This document shows, piece after piece, positions 10,228-19,940 of a stretch of 48,014 bases of DNA. Every line of letters starts with the position of its first letter. Position 1 is the first letter of the stretch. The DNA comes from JBHJGM01 sp964405825 (lineage in GTDB: Bacteria > Verrucomicrobiota > Verrucomicrobiia > Opitutales > JBHJGM01), in the NCBI GenBank assembly GCA_964405825.1, contig CAYOPI010000017.1, positions 1-48,014 on the forward strand, in the 5' to 3' direction. A model generated the notes under the pieces. That model saw only the letters and a program-made list of their open reading frames with translations, was not told the DNA's origin and ran no database searches. The translations under genes and the position numbers were made by a program.

Positions 10228-11091
10228 ATGCAGAGTTTGCTGGAGGTGCTCGAGAAGACCGCCGCGTTCTTCGACGAACGGGCCGTCGAATCCCCGCGCC
10301 TGAACGCCGAGCGCATCTTCGCGCACGTGTTGCAGTGCAAACGACTCGATCTCTACCTGCAGCACGAGCGCCCGCTGACCTTGACCGATCTGGATACGCT
10401 GCGCCCCCTGGTCGCCCGGCGTGCCCGGCGCGAACCGCTCCAGTACATCCTGGGCACGGCCGAGTTCATGGGTCTCGAACTCAAGTGCGATGCCCGCGCG
10501 CTCATTCCCCGCCCGGAAACCGAAGAACTCGCCGAGCTTTTGATCAAACGCTTTGCATCGCAGCCACACGCAAGCGTGCTTGATCTGGGCACGGGTACCG
10601 GCGCGCTTGCTCTGGCTCTGGCTAAGGCGTTCCCAGGCGCTTCCCAGGTCGTCGCAACCGACAACTCGCCCGAGGCGCTCGACCTGGCCCGGGAAAACGC
10701 CACCGCGCACCAGCTGCAGGACCGCATCGATTTTCGCCAGGGACAGTGGTGGGACGCCCTCCAGGCCAACGCGCGCTTTGACTTGATCGTCTCCAACCCC
10801 CCCTACCTGACGCGGGAGGAGTGGCGGAGCGCGGCACCCGAGGTGCGCCAGCACGAGCCACAATCCGCGTTGGCACCGGGCGACCCGGAAGGCATCTCCG
10901 ATCTGTCGACGATTCTCCAGGGCGCGCCCAAGTACCTGACCCCCGGGGGTCTCCTTGCCCTGGAAACCGGCATCGCCCAGCACGATGCGTTGACCGCGCG
11001 GGCCACCGACCTGGGCCTGACCGAAGTCCAAAGCCTGCGCGACCTGCAGGGCCGGCCCCGCTTCTTCCTGGCGCGAGGGCCGGCGCGCTAA
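10228..11091 (+). CDS. prmC: Peptide chain release factor N5-glutamine methyltransferase PrmC
   Basis: PrmC methylates the Gln of the GGQ motif in release factors RF1 and RF2, using S-adenosylmethionine. The 287-residue protein has the family layout. A helical N-terminal domain that docks on the release factor covers residues 1-75. PLQYILGTAEFMGL and LIPRPETEELAE precede the SAM-binding fold (VLDLGTGTGALALALA). The catalytic NPPY motif is at residues 190-193 (SNPPYLTREEW). The length is typical. prfA, which often precedes prmC, is not adjacent; the upstream terminator at 10137 suggests a separate promoter. The gene converges on the oxidoreductase at 11088, with ends overlapping by 4 bp. Confidence 0.95.
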   Translation: MQSLLEVLEKTAAFFDERAVESPRLNAERIFAHVLQCKRLDLYLQHERPLTLTDLDTLRPLVARRARREPLQYILGTAEFMGLELKCDARALIPRPETEELAELLIKRFASQPHASVLDLGTGTGALALALAKAFPGASQVVATDNSPEALDLARENATAHQLQDRIDFRQGQWWDALQANARFDLIVSNPPYLTREEWRSAAPEVRQHEPQSALAPGDPEGISDLSTILQGAPKYLTPGGLLALETGIAQHDALTARATDLGLTEVQSLRDLQGRPRFFLARGPAR

Positions 11092-12083
11092 CGCGCGGTG
11101 ACGCGCTTGCCCGATTTGGCGCTGGCGCGAATCAGGTCCATCAGCTTGGCAAAGCGCAGACCCACCTCGGGCGGGCAAGGGTTTTCCAGCTTGCCCTTAC
11201 GCACGGCCACAAACTGCTCCCAGGCCTGCCTGGCCTTGCCAAAGGGCACCTTCTTGAACGGGCCGCCCTTGTTCTGCATCATCAGGTACTCGCCCCACAT
11301 GCCCACGTCGATGCAGCCCTCGGCGCCATAGATGCGGATCTGCGACTTGCACCCGTAGGTGTCGCCCAGGCCCGAAAGCGAGAAGAGCTTGCCGCTGCTG
11401 AAACGCCCGGCGATGGCGGCGTCGATTTCCACGGGCGTGCCGCGGTTGTCGAGGATGGCCATCAGCTCGGTCACGTCCTCGCCGATGATGTCGACCATCG
11501 TGTTGATCATGTGCGAGCCGGTGTCGAAGAGGAAGCCGCCGCCGGAGAGCACCGGGTCCTGCCGCCAGGTCCCCATCGTGTTGTTGCGCCAATGCTGATG
11601 CGCGAGGCCCGAGACCCCTTTGAGTTCGCCAATGGCGCCTTCGGCGATCAGTTCCTTGGCCTTGTGCACGCCCGGGGAAAGGCTGCCGGGAAAAGCGACC
11701 ACCAGCAGCTTGCCGGTCTTGTTGGTCAGGGCGATGAGCTTGCGGGCCTCGGCTGCGGTCAGCACCATGGGCTTTTCCAGCAGCACGTCGATGCCCGCCT
11801 TCAGGCAATCGCTCGCGTTCTCCAGGTGGAACTTGTGCGGGGTGACAATGAGCGCGGCCTCGGGCGTTTGCTTCTCCTTCGCCAGCAGGTCGGCGATGCT
11901 GTTGTAGAACGGCGGGCAGTCGCTCAGTCCGTTCTCAGCGAGCATCTTTTTGGTGCGCCGGCGCGAGGCCTGGCTGACCTCCACGAAGGCCTGCAGCTGC
12001 GTCGAGCGGTTCTTGAGCATCAGGCGCATGTGGTGGCCCGCCATGCCACCGGTGCCCACAACGATCGTCCGAATTTTTGCCAT
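11088..12083 (-). CDS. Gfo/Idh/MocA family oxidoreductase
   Basis: This is a 331-residue NAD(P)-dependent sugar-type dehydrogenase. The start is set at the ATG at 12083 (MAKIRTIVVG), because the dinucleotide-binding motif IVVGTGGMAGHH begins right after it; the 12 upstream residues of a longer frame look non-coding. The catalytic EKP motif is present (LLEKPMVLTAAEA), and a C-terminal alpha/beta domain contains FDTGSHMIN with a conserved His. The substrate cannot be told from the sequence. Family members oxidise or reduce sugars, inositols or amino-sugar derivatives. The gene lies downstream of the protease gene on the same strand with a 113-bp gap. It differs from the second Gfo/Idh gene at 42152, which sits in a sugar cluster. 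Confidence 0.88.
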   Translation of the reverse strand: MAKIRTIVVGTGGMAGHHMRLMLKNRSTQLQAFVEVSQASRRRTKKMLAENGLSDCPPFYNSIADLLAKEKQTPEAALIVTPHKFHLENASDCLKAGIDVLLEKPMVLTAAEARKLIALTNKTGKLLVVAFPGSLSPGVHKAKELIAEGAIGELKGVSGLAHQHWRNNTMGTWRQDPVLSGGGFLFDTGSHMINTMVDIIGEDVTELMAILDNRGTPVEIDAAIAGRFSSGKLFSLSGLGDTYGCKSQIRIYGAEGCIDVGMWGEYLMMQNKGGPFKKVPFGKARQAWEQFVAVRKGKLENPCPPEVGLRFAKLMDLIRASAKSGKRVTAR

Positions 12084-12196
12084 GCCAACGGCTTTGGGCG
12101 CACCGCCGCGCCATGGCAACGGAAATCGCCGGCAAACCCACGGATACCTGTCCCGCGCAGGCTTCGGGGAAACGGGCGCGGGCCGGTGGCCCAGGC

Positions 12197-14539
12197 TCAG
12201 GAGGAGGCCGAAGCAGCTTCGGCGGCGGCGATCGTGCCGGGCTTGTCCGAGCCCTTCACGTAGTCGAGCCAGTCCACCATGATGCGCAGTGATTCGCGCA
12301 GGTGGATGTCGAAGTCCGGCCCGTCGTCATCGTCCGCTTCCTCCGACGTCGCCACCACTTTTTCTTCGGGTTCGGCGGCGGCTTCGGTCTCGCCGCTGTG
12401 GGCGATGGCGTCGCTCTCTTCCTTCTGCTTGAGCGTGACCTCCAGCAGGACCTCCTCGGTGTTCCAGGCGCTCTCGGTCAGAGCGTCGAGGCGCTGGTCC
12501 ATCGAGTCGCGGAAGTCCTCATCGTCCTGACGGGTGAAGCGCCGCTCGGACAGGTTGATCGAAATGTCGGTCTGCTCCTGCTTGCTGCGGAACCAGTCGA
12601 TGTTGCGGCGAAGGTAGGCGAACTCCTCGAGGGACTCCTGACGCTCGGTGCTGGAAGCGCGCAAGGCCTCGACCAGCGCGGGCTCCACCTGCAGGCCAAA
12701 GCCCTTCACGCTCGTGGCAAAGTCAAAGGGCGAGGAATCGATCGAATCCCAGATCAGGGCGTTGTTGAGGTCGCCCTCGCCGATCGGCAGGTACTCGTTG
12801 AAGGACGGCAGGGCAATGTCGGCATGCACACCCTCGATCTGCGTCGAGCTGCCATCGGGCAGATAGTACTTCTGCACCGTAATCTTGGCCGCGCCGAGGT
12901 TGACCCCCTGCGGGCGGAAGTACGCCTTGCGGTTCATCTCGAAGACCGCCTGCACCGTGCCCTTACCGTGCGTGGTGCGGTCGCCCACGATGATGGCACG
13001 CTTGTGGTTCTGCAGCGCGCCCGCAACGATCTCCGAGGCCGAGGCGCTGTAACGCGACACGAGCACGACCAGCGGACCCGTCCAGGCCACCTTGTCGCCG
13101 TCGACCTTGAACTCGCGCACGTGGCCGATGGTGTCGCGTACCTGAACGACCGGCCCGCGGGGAATGAACAGCCCGGTCATGTCGATGGCTTCCGAAAGCA
13201 GTCCACCGCCGTTGCGCCGCAAGTCCAGCACTATGCCCTCCACGCCTACGTCCTTGAGTTTTTCGAGGAGCTCGCGCACGTCATGGGTGGTCGAGGAGTG
13301 GTCGTCGAGGGCCTTGCCCGGACCGTAAAACGCGGGCAGATCAATCACGCCGACCAGGGTCGAGGAGCCGTCTTCGCGGGGCACCTCATGCACCTCCGCA
13401 CGCGCAAGGTTGGCCGTCAGCTTGATCTGGTCGCGCACCAGCAGCACCTCACGGCGCTCGGAGGGGTCGCCCTTGGCCGGGCGAATCGACAGGCGTACAA
13501 TCGTGCCCTTGGGGCCGCGGATCATCTTCACGACCTTGCGCAGCTTCATCCCGATGACGTCGACCATCTCGCCGTCACGCCCTTGCGCAACGCCCACGAT
13601 CTTGTCCTCCGGGTCCAGCTGGCGGCTGCGCTCGGCCGGCCCGCCGGGCAACAACTCGCGAATGGTGCAGTAGCCGTCGATGTCCGACAAAATCGCGCCG
13701 ATGCCAACCAGCGAGTTCTGCATCGCGATGGCAAACTCCTCAAGCGAGTCCGACGAAAGGAAAGTGGAGTGCGGGTCGTACATGTTCGCCAGGGTGGTGA
13801 GGAACATCTCCTGCACCTCGCTGGATTCGACCGCTTCAACGGACCGCAGCATGTTGGTGTAGCGCTTGCCCACGCTGCTGATGGCTTCATCCAGGAGTAC
13901 CTTGAAGTCTTCGGGGTCGTCGATGTCCAGGGAGACAACGGCCTCGCCCTCTTTGGCTTCGGACTCGGCTTCGGTTTCCGAGTCCGGCTCCACGCTGCCG
14001 AGAATCTCGTTGATCAGCTCGTACTTCAGGCGCTTCTCCCAGAGTTCGTCGGCCGCGTCCAGGTCCCGGGGCCAGGAAAGCTCCGAGCGATCGGGTGCGA
14101 AGGTCTGCTCGGCCTCAAAACTCCACGGCTCAACCAGCCGATCCTCAATCCACTGGATGCGGTCACGGGCCGAGTCGCGGTAGTCCTCAAAGATGCGGAA
14201 GGCCGGATAGAGGTTTCCCTCCTCCAGGTTGTCGGTGATGTTGCCGGCAAAACGCAGCTTGAAGGTGTCGATCTCCTCGGCGGTGAAGAACAGCCGGTGC
14301 GAGTCAAAGGTGTCGATGTACTCTTCGATGAGGTGGCCGCCCTCGATATCCTCGATCGGATGCCCGCGGTAGTGCGTGTTTTCCAGCCAGTGGACGAGCA
14401 GCTTGGTCTCGTCGGCCATCGCGTTCGTCTGCGCGAAACGCTTGTTGGTCTTGTTCGGGCCGGCTTCAGCCGCGGAGGCGGCCCCGAACAGGATTCCCCA
14501 AGCCAGCAGGCTCAGGATGAGGATACGATTGGGCAACAT
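12197..14539 (-). CDS. prc: Tail-specific (C-terminal processing) protease, S41 family
   Basis: This periplasmic Ser-Lys protease cleaves proteins from their C-terminal tail. From the ATG at 14539 (MLPNRILILSLL) it has about 780 residues; the longer frame to 14572 would put 11 residues before the signal peptide. A cleavable signal peptide ends near ASAAEA. The N-terminal helical domain contains DSHRLFF, followed by a PDZ domain (GIGAILSDIDGYCTIRELLPGGPAE). The catalytic S41 core has the Ser in SRYSASASEIVAGAL and the Lys in GDRTTHGKGTVQ. A long C-terminal domain, as in E. coli Prc, follows, with an acidic tail. E. coli Prc is 682 residues, so this is a somewhat longer relative. The acidic insertion around the DSETEAESEAKEGE stretch is extra. 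Confidence 0.93.
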   Translation of the reverse strand: MLPNRILILSLLAWGILFGAASAAEAGPNKTNKRFAQTNAMADETKLLVHWLENTHYRGHPIEDIEGGHLIEEYIDTFDSHRLFFTAEEIDTFKLRFAGNITDNLEEGNLYPAFRIFEDYRDSARDRIQWIEDRLVEPWSFEAEQTFAPDRSELSWPRDLDAADELWEKRLKYELINEILGSVEPDSETEAESEAKEGEAVVSLDIDDPEDFKVLLDEAISSVGKRYTNMLRSVEAVESSEVQEMFLTTLANMYDPHSTFLSSDSLEEFAIAMQNSLVGIGAILSDIDGYCTIRELLPGGPAERSRQLDPEDKIVGVAQGRDGEMVDVIGMKLRKVVKMIRGPKGTIVRLSIRPAKGDPSERREVLLVRDQIKLTANLARAEVHEVPREDGSSTLVGVIDLPAFYGPGKALDDHSSTTHDVRELLEKLKDVGVEGIVLDLRRNGGGLLSEAIDMTGLFIPRGPVVQVRDTIGHVREFKVDGDKVAWTGPLVVLVSRYSASASEIVAGALQNHKRAIIVGDRTTHGKGTVQAVFEMNRKAYFRPQGVNLGAAKITVQKYYLPDGSSTQIEGVHADIALPSFNEYLPIGEGDLNNALIWDSIDSSPFDFATSVKGFGLQVEPALVEALRASSTERQESLEEFAYLRRNIDWFRSKQEQTDISINLSERRFTRQDDEDFRDSMDQRLDALTESAWNTEEVLLEVTLKQKEESDAIAHSGETEAAAEPEEKVVATSEEADDDDGPDFDIHLRESLRIMVDWLDYVKGSDKPGTIAAAEAASASS

Positions 14540-14689
14540 CGGCAGATACTCAGTTAGGATGAACTCGGCCAATCGCCCCCGAACCTTAAACCGGGGAAAG
14601 CCCGGCAGAGGGTGGCCAGCTTGGATGTTAGGAAACGATGCTCAAAAGACGACTGTTTGGCAAGGGCGGAGGCATCTTCAGGAGGGAAT

Positions 14690-17518
14690 TCAAGCACCCG
14701 GCAGAAAGGCGTAGACAGCCTCTGCGACCGCCTCGGCTTCCTCCATACGCGCGCGCAGTTCCTCGAACAAGCCGTCAAAGGACCCGTGCCCCAGCCAGAA
14801 GGCCAGACGCTGCTGCGAACGCGCGTCCTGCGGAATCTCGCTGACCCCCGTCCAGGCATCGCGCCGCAGGAGGACCTCGACGCGGCGGAGGGCATCGTAG
14901 GTGCGTACCAAAGTGCTGGAAACCGACTCGGAAAGCTCCGGCACGTTCGCCAGTCGTTGCAAATTGCCACGGACGTTGGTCTGCCGGAAATCCCTGTTGG
15001 CACCACCCAACATGCGCTGCAGCAACTGTGCCATGAACTCGATCGCGACGAGTCCGCCGGGGCCTGCCTTGAAGGCCATCTGTGGCCGGTGCACGCGGAC
15101 CTTCTCGCGCTGAACCCGCGCCTGCATCGAGCGCAGGTGCGTGACGGCCTCGGCGGTGAGGGCTCGGTCAAAGACGACGGCATTGCGCAATTGGACAAAC
15201 CGCGCGGCCAATTGTTCGTTCCCCGCCACAATCCGTGCCCGCGTCAGGGCCGTGCGCTCCCAACTCTGGCCCGCCCCGTCGGGTCCGTGGTACTGCTCGA
15301 AAATCGGCAGGGTGGTCACCAAGGGTCCGGCGGCCCCGTGCGGGCGCAGCCGCAAGTCCACTTCAAAAATCCGCCCCAGCGGCTGGCTGAACTGCAACTG
15401 CTTCGTAAACGCCGCGGCCTTCTTCGCCAGCTTGCCTTCGGTCTGCACCGGGCCCAGCACCATCAGGTCGAGATCGGAGCCGAAGGCCAGTTCGCGCCCG
15501 CCAAACTTGCCCAACGCGACCAGCGCCAGCTCGCCCTCGGGGTCGACCCGGCGCAAGACCGTGCGCACCGTCGCCTCGGCCAGGTCGCTCAAGTCTGCCG
15601 TCACCTCCGCAATCGAGCGGTCATAAAGCAGTTCCCCCATGGCCAGGCGCACCTGCTCGGCTTTCACGTAGAGCCAGAGCAACTCCGGAAAACGCTCGGG
15701 ATCGCTGGAGAGGTGCGCGATCTCCGCCTCCATCGCGGCCACGCCCTTGGTGCGCCGCGGCGCTTCGTGCAGCAGCTCCTCCATGATGCCCGGATGCCGC
15801 ACCAGGAGCTTGTGGATGAATCCGCTGCGGTCAAAAAGCAGGCCCAGCGCCTGAAAGAATCGCGGGTTGGCGTTGCACGTCTTGTAGAACTGCTTGCGCG
15901 CGCCGTAGCTCCCGGCAAAGCCCCCCACCCGCTCCAGCGCGGTCAGCGGTTCGGCCAGCAGCGGGAAGACCTCGTCGAACCGCCGCGAGCTGTCCAGAAA
16001 GAGCTGCACATTCTCGCGCATCAGATGCCCCCGCCCCGAGCCCACCGCAAAGGCCCGCAAGCGCTCGGCACAGTCCTGCTCGCCCGGAAACCATTCTTCG
16101 AGTTTGGAACGGATCGCTTCCGAAGGCGGATGGCCGGACAGGTAGACCGTCCAGTCCTGCAGTTCGGCTTCCTGGTCATCGGAGCCAAAGAGCGCCTCGT
16201 AACGCCGTCGTACATCCCCGCGCACGGCCTCGAGTTTCGTCTCGAAGGCCGCCCCATCGGCAAAACCCAGCGAGCGCGCCAGAAGCGAGCGCTCATCGGT
16301 CCCTGGCTCGGGCAGCAGGTGCGTGCGCGTCTCCCGGCGCATCTGCAGGCGATTCTCGACCACGCGCAGGAACGCGTAGTGGTCCCGTAACGCAGCGGCT
16401 TCCTCGCCTGCGATCACCTCGTAGCGCTCCAGCTGATCGAGCGCCTGGCGGGTGGAGCCGGTCTGCAAAAACGGACTGCGGCCGCCCTCAATCATTTGCC
16501 GCGCCTGTATCTGGAACTCAATTTCGCGGATGCCGCCCGGACCGTTCTTGAGGTCGCGCAACAGATTGGCCTCGCCCACCACTTCCTTTTCCGTGCGCAG
16601 CTTCACCCCCATGACCTCCGAGAGCAGGTGCGGGGGCGGATGACGCGGGTAGCGAAACGGATTGACCTCCTCCAGCAACTCCTCGCCCAGCGAACGATCG
16701 CCGGCCACCGCCCGCGCCTTCATCAGCGCCAGCCGCTCCCAGGTCTGCCCGTTTGCCCAGTAGTAATTGGCCAACCCGGTGAAGGTGCGCACCAGCGGGC
16801 CGCTGTCGCCCTCGGGCCGCAGGCGCAGGTCCAGGTTGTAGAGCACGCCCTCGGGTCCGCGCTGGCTCAAAAAGCGCGCCACGTCACTGAAGAGCCGCCC
16901 GAAGAACTCCGCGTTGTCCAGGCCGTCGCGGTCGTCGTCCCGGAGACAACGCCCTTCGCCTTCGAAGAAGAAGATCAGGTCGACGTCCGAGCAGAAATTC
17001 AGTTCGCCGCTGCCGAGCTTGCCCAGCCCGAGCACGCAGCCACGCGCGGGTGCGTCCATCGCCGCATCCCAGGGCGTGCCCAGCCGCGCGCAGTTGCGCT
17101 CCCAGGCAAACGTGTAGGTCGTCGCCAGAACGAACTCGGCCAGCACCGTCAGATCGGCCAGAACCTCATCCAGGGCCGCACCCGCGCCCAGTTCCCGGTA
17201 AGCGATCCGCAGGCTCTGCTGCCGCCGGAAGGCCCGTAACCTTGCCGCCCACCCTTTCGGATCCGACCGAACGCTGCCCTGCGGCGCAAAGTCGCCCTCC
17301 CAGTCCCGCTGCAGCGTCGAAAACCGCAGCGGCTCCCCGCGTACGCCCTCGGACTCCAGCCAGAGCCACAACTCCGGCGCCTGGGCCAACTGCCCCCGGT
17401 ACGCCTCGCACCAGTCGGCAAAAGCGTTCAGACGATCGTCCGCCTCCAAGGGGGGAAGCCGGCTGGCTTCCAATCCGCCTTCGCGCAGGGCGGCGCGCAG
17501 TTCGTCCGCGAATGACAC
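14690..17518 (-). CDS. glnE: Bifunctional glutamine synthetase adenylyltransferase/deadenylylase
   Basis: GlnE attaches AMP to glutamine synthetase and removes it, under control of PII and glutamine. The 942 residues match the usual length (946 in E. coli). Both nucleotidyltransferase halves are visible. The N-terminal deadenylylase site has LGKLGSGELNFCSDVDL near residue 155-175, and the C-terminal adenylylase site has LGKFGGRELAFGSDLDL near residue 670-690. Each is followed by a helical domain (for example DLRLRPEGDSGPLV and DLRLRPHGAAGPLV). Both Asp-x-Asp metal pairs are intact, so both activities should work. No glnA or glnB is nearby. The start codon at 17518 is only 3 bp after the rhomboid stop, so the two genes are probably one operon. 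Confidence 0.95.
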   Translation of the reverse strand: MSFADELRAALREGGLEASRLPPLEADDRLNAFADWCEAYRGQLAQAPELWLWLESEGVRGEPLRFSTLQRDWEGDFAPQGSVRSDPKGWAARLRAFRRQQSLRIAYRELGAGAALDEVLADLTVLAEFVLATTYTFAWERNCARLGTPWDAAMDAPARGCVLGLGKLGSGELNFCSDVDLIFFFEGEGRCLRDDDRDGLDNAEFFGRLFSDVARFLSQRGPEGVLYNLDLRLRPEGDSGPLVRTFTGLANYYWANGQTWERLALMKARAVAGDRSLGEELLEEVNPFRYPRHPPPHLLSEVMGVKLRTEKEVVGEANLLRDLKNGPGGIREIEFQIQARQMIEGGRSPFLQTGSTRQALDQLERYEVIAGEEAAALRDHYAFLRVVENRLQMRRETRTHLLPEPGTDERSLLARSLGFADGAAFETKLEAVRGDVRRRYEALFGSDDQEAELQDWTVYLSGHPPSEAIRSKLEEWFPGEQDCAERLRAFAVGSGRGHLMRENVQLFLDSSRRFDEVFPLLAEPLTALERVGGFAGSYGARKQFYKTCNANPRFFQALGLLFDRSGFIHKLLVRHPGIMEELLHEAPRRTKGVAAMEAEIAHLSSDPERFPELLWLYVKAEQVRLAMGELLYDRSIAEVTADLSDLAEATVRTVLRRVDPEGELALVALGKFGGRELAFGSDLDLMVLGPVQTEGKLAKKAAAFTKQLQFSQPLGRIFEVDLRLRPHGAAGPLVTTLPIFEQYHGPDGAGQSWERTALTRARIVAGNEQLAARFVQLRNAVVFDRALTAEAVTHLRSMQARVQREKVRVHRPQMAFKAGPGGLVAIEFMAQLLQRMLGGANRDFRQTNVRGNLQRLANVPELSESVSSTLVRTYDALRRVEVLLRRDAWTGVSEIPQDARSQQRLAFWLGHGSFDGLFEELRARMEEAEAVAEAVYAFLPGA

Positions 17519-17521
17519 GCC

Positions 17522-18454
17522 TCAACGATTCAACACGTCGCGGGCGCGGTCCAGAACGCGTTTCTCCTCGTCGCTGAGCGAACCGAACCCCTGAGTGTTG
17601 ATCTTGTCGAGGATGCGGTCGACCTCGCTGCGCAACTCGGCGCGGTCGGTGATGTTGACGACCTGCTTGGGCGGCGCTACGCGGCGGGCGCGTTTGCGCT
17701 GGAGCCAACGCGGTTTCTCGATCAACGGCGCGCGGCCCGGACGATTGAAGGCAGGCGTTTGGTCTCCGCGCCGCTGCCACAACACCATGGCCAGGCCCAT
17801 CGCCATCCCGCCAAGGTGCGCCGAATGCGCGATGCCGCCGCCGCCCGTACCCAACCGCGCCTCGTAAAAGACCAGCGAGAACAGCGTGTAGGCCAGCAGT
17901 CCCCAGCCCAGCCACTTGGGCTTCATCCTGACCGGAAGGATGAAGAACAGCAGCAGCGTGATCGACTCGTTGGCCCGCACGATACAGAAGTAGCCAATGA
18001 TCGCGAAGGCCCCCGCACTGGCCCCCACCAGCGAAGTCTGCGCGACCCGTGAGGCCACAAAGTCCGAAGCCATCTGGTAGTGCACAGCCTTGAGGATCAG
18101 CCAGAAGACAGCCCCCATCAGCACGCCGCCGCCATAGAGTTGGAGCAGGCGCGTGCGCCCCATCGACTGTTCCAGAATCCGCCCGATGAAGAAGATGCTG
18201 ATGAGGTTGAAGATCAGGTGCAGGATATCCGCGTGCAGCAGCGAATACGTCCCCAGCGCCCAGATAAAGCCGGTGCGCAGGTTGTCGATGCTCAGGGCCA
18301 GGTAGGGATTGAGCTTGTCGAGGGTGCCGCTGCCCAGCCCGACCAGCGCCTGCAGGGCAAAGCCGCCAATACAGGTCCCGATGATGATCACCAGTGCGCT
18401 CGGTCCGTCCGGCGCCATGGGATCACGCATGTAGGGTCGATCGTAAAGCGGCAT
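17522..18454 (-). CDS. Rhomboid-family intramembrane serine protease
   Basis: Rhomboids cleave membrane-spanning substrates inside the lipid bilayer. This 310-residue protein has about six hydrophobic helices between residues 20 and 225. The catalytic Ser146 is in GASAG and the partner His213 is in AHSAHLGG, the standard Ser-His dyad. The L1-loop region and the first conserved His/Asn (LLHADILHLIFNLIS) are also present. After the membrane part there is a basic cytoplasmic tail of about 85 residues. It ends in a short conserved-looking helix (DRILDKINTQGFGSLSDEEK), which is also seen in other bacterial rhomboids. It is divergent from the ferredoxin gene and sits immediately upstream of glnE. 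The substrate is unknown. Confidence 0.92.
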   Translation of the reverse strand: MPLYDRPYMRDPMAPDGPSALVIIIGTCIGGFALQALVGLGSGTLDKLNPYLALSIDNLRTGFIWALGTYSLLHADILHLIFNLISIFFIGRILEQSMGRTRLLQLYGGGVLMGAVFWLILKAVHYQMASDFVASRVAQTSLVGASAGAFAIIGYFCIVRANESITLLLFFILPVRMKPKWLGWGLLAYTLFSLVFYEARLGTGGGGIAHSAHLGGMAMGLAMVLWQRRGDQTPAFNRPGRAPLIEKPRWLQRKRARRVAPPKQVVNITDRAELRSEVDRILDKINTQGFGSLSDEEKRVLDRARDVLNR

Positions 18455-18580
18455 CGAAAAACCTTTAGGTTAGCACCGGGGCGGCTACCGGCAACACTCT
18501 TGCAACGCTATTCGGACGAGGGGCGAAATGCATAATCCCCCCTTGACTTGCCATAAAGCCAGAAAATAGTTGCCCCTGAG

Positions 18581-18820
18581 ATGGCAGACAAAGCCGACAA
18601 ATTCCCGGAAAATGTCGCGGGCAAGTTCTACGTCGATGAACAGTGCATCGACTGTGATCTGTGCCGCGAAACCGCGCCCAACTTCTTTTCCCGCAACGAG
18701 GACGGAGGTTATTCCTTCGTTCACAAACAGCCCACCGCGCAGGAAGAAATTGACGAGTGTATGGAAGCACTCGAGGGCTGTCCGGTGGAGGCGATCGGCG
18801 ACGACGGCGACGAGGACTGA
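18581..18820 (+). CDS. Small [4Fe-4S] ferredoxin
   Basis: This 79-residue acidic protein carries one iron-sulfur site. CIDCDLC gives three Cys with C-x2-C-x2-C spacing, and a fourth Cys comes near the C-terminus in LEGCPVEAI. That fits single-cluster 4Fe-4S ferredoxins of the Fer4_13 type. Another Cys lies in DECMEAL, close to the last ligand. The rest matches the family pattern (GKFYVDEQCIDCDLC, APNFF). The C-terminus is strongly acidic (DDGDED). It would be a soluble electron carrier; the partner is unknown. It has no clear ribosome-binding site, and the gene is alone between a divergent rhomboid and a convergent GH26-like gene 5 bp away. Confidence 0.88.
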   Translation: MADKADKFPENVAGKFYVDEQCIDCDLCRETAPNFFSRNEDGGYSFVHKQPTAQEEIDECMEALEGCPVEAIGDDGDED

Positions 18821-18825
18821 GCCCC

Positions 18826-19869
18826 TCACTCCTTTTGGCCTGATCGACGGACCGTCTCCTCCACCAGAAACGCGCGGGCCGCCGCCAGGCTCTCCGGGTC
18901 GCTGTCCAGACGCCAGTTCGGTTCGCCTTCGGCGCGCTTGTCGTAGTTGAAATAAGCCCACCCGCCGATGCGCGGGTCGTTTTTCGTGCGCTCGAAGAAG
19001 TCCTGCAGCCAGGCCGCCTTGCGCGGGTCGTCGGCGCAGCCCACTTCCGCCAGAAAAACCGGCTGACCGTAGCGCTGATGCAGCGCGTCAATGGAGGCTT
19101 CAAAAATCTCCGAAAAGCTCTGCCAGCGGTGCCACTGGCTGTGGTCGTCGCCAAAGTTGTAGCCGTCGAGCGCGATGAAGTCCACGTACGCCTCGCCCGG
19201 ATGGTAGGGATACAGATCGGCCTCCGCCGTGCGCTCGCCCCAGATAATGTTGGGGCTCCACATCCACTGCACCCGGTCCCCCGCCAGCGGCTGGACGATC
19301 CCGTGGGCCCGCCGCCACGCCCGCACAAACGCCTCCGGCTGCTCGCCCCAGGCAAACCAGTCGCCGTTCATCTCAAAGCCAAAGCGCAGGATCACGTGCT
19401 GGCCCTCCGGCACGTAACGCCCGGCCTGCTCGCCAAAGAGCCGAAAAAACCGGTCGAACTCCCCGGCGTTGATTCGCTGGAGGATGTCGTTCTCGGGGCC
19501 GCGCCGCCCCCACTCCTCCAGTTCCAGGCTGATGATCGGCGTCGCCCCGCGCTGCAACGCCACCTGCACCGGCCGCACCGGGAAACCGCGCCGCTCGGAC
19601 AGATCGCGGAAGAACAGCACGTAGTCCGGCTCCTCTCCCAGCAGTTCGATCTGCCCGTCCAGCTGCGACGAAAACTGCGAGACCTGCCAGAGAATCTGGT
19701 AGACGCCCCAGGGCTTTTTCTCCGCCGCCGTGTTGCCGGAAGCCGCGCCATACACGGTGGGTACCGGCCCGGCGTCGGTCGTCGGACCCGGCTGCCCGAA
19801 CGCCCAGAGCACCCCTGCACAGAGCAGTCCGCCCAGCAGCCACATCCCCAGGGCACGCGCGTTGACCAT
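18826..19869 (-). CDS. GH26-like (beta-mannanase-type) exported glycoside hydrolase
   Basis: This 347-residue protein has an N-terminal hydrophobic segment (ALGMWLLGGLLCAGVLWAFG), a signal peptide or anchor, followed by a TIM-barrel-like domain. GH26 signs are the acid/base Glu166 in RFGFEMNGDWFAWG and the nucleophile Glu275 in PVFLAEVG, with the barrel strands VQWMWSPNI and DFIALDGYNFG between. GH26 enzymes act on beta-mannans or mixed-linkage beta-glucans, but the family also has members with unknown substrates. The short length and lack of a carbohydrate-binding module are usual. It converges on the ferredoxin gene with a 5-bp gap. The small protein gene at 19941 lies just upstream on the same strand, 71 bp away. 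The substrate cannot be assigned. Confidence 0.82.
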   Translation of the reverse strand: MVNARALGMWLLGGLLCAGVLWAFGQPGPTTDAGPVPTVYGAASGNTAAEKKPWGVYQILWQVSQFSSQLDGQIELLGEEPDYVLFFRDLSERRGFPVRPVQVALQRGATPIISLELEEWGRRGPENDILQRINAGEFDRFFRLFGEQAGRYVPEGQHVILRFGFEMNGDWFAWGEQPEAFVRAWRRAHGIVQPLAGDRVQWMWSPNIIWGERTAEADLYPYHPGEAYVDFIALDGYNFGDDHSQWHRWQSFSEIFEASIDALHQRYGQPVFLAEVGCADDPRKAAWLQDFFERTKNDPRIGGWAYFNYDKRAEGEPNWRLDSDPESLAAARAFLVEETVRRSGQKE

Positions 19870-19940
19870 CCTCCACAGGCAAAACGAAAACCGGCCGGGC
19901 GCAAACGCTCCCGGCGATCCACGCGGACACCTGCCGCGGC

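Noticed and set aside
12302..14557. Open frame of 751 codons on the plus strand
   Set aside because: It is antisense to the tail-specific protease, which has clear PDZ and Ser-Lys motifs. Long antisense frames are common in GC-rich genes. The translation shows no family.
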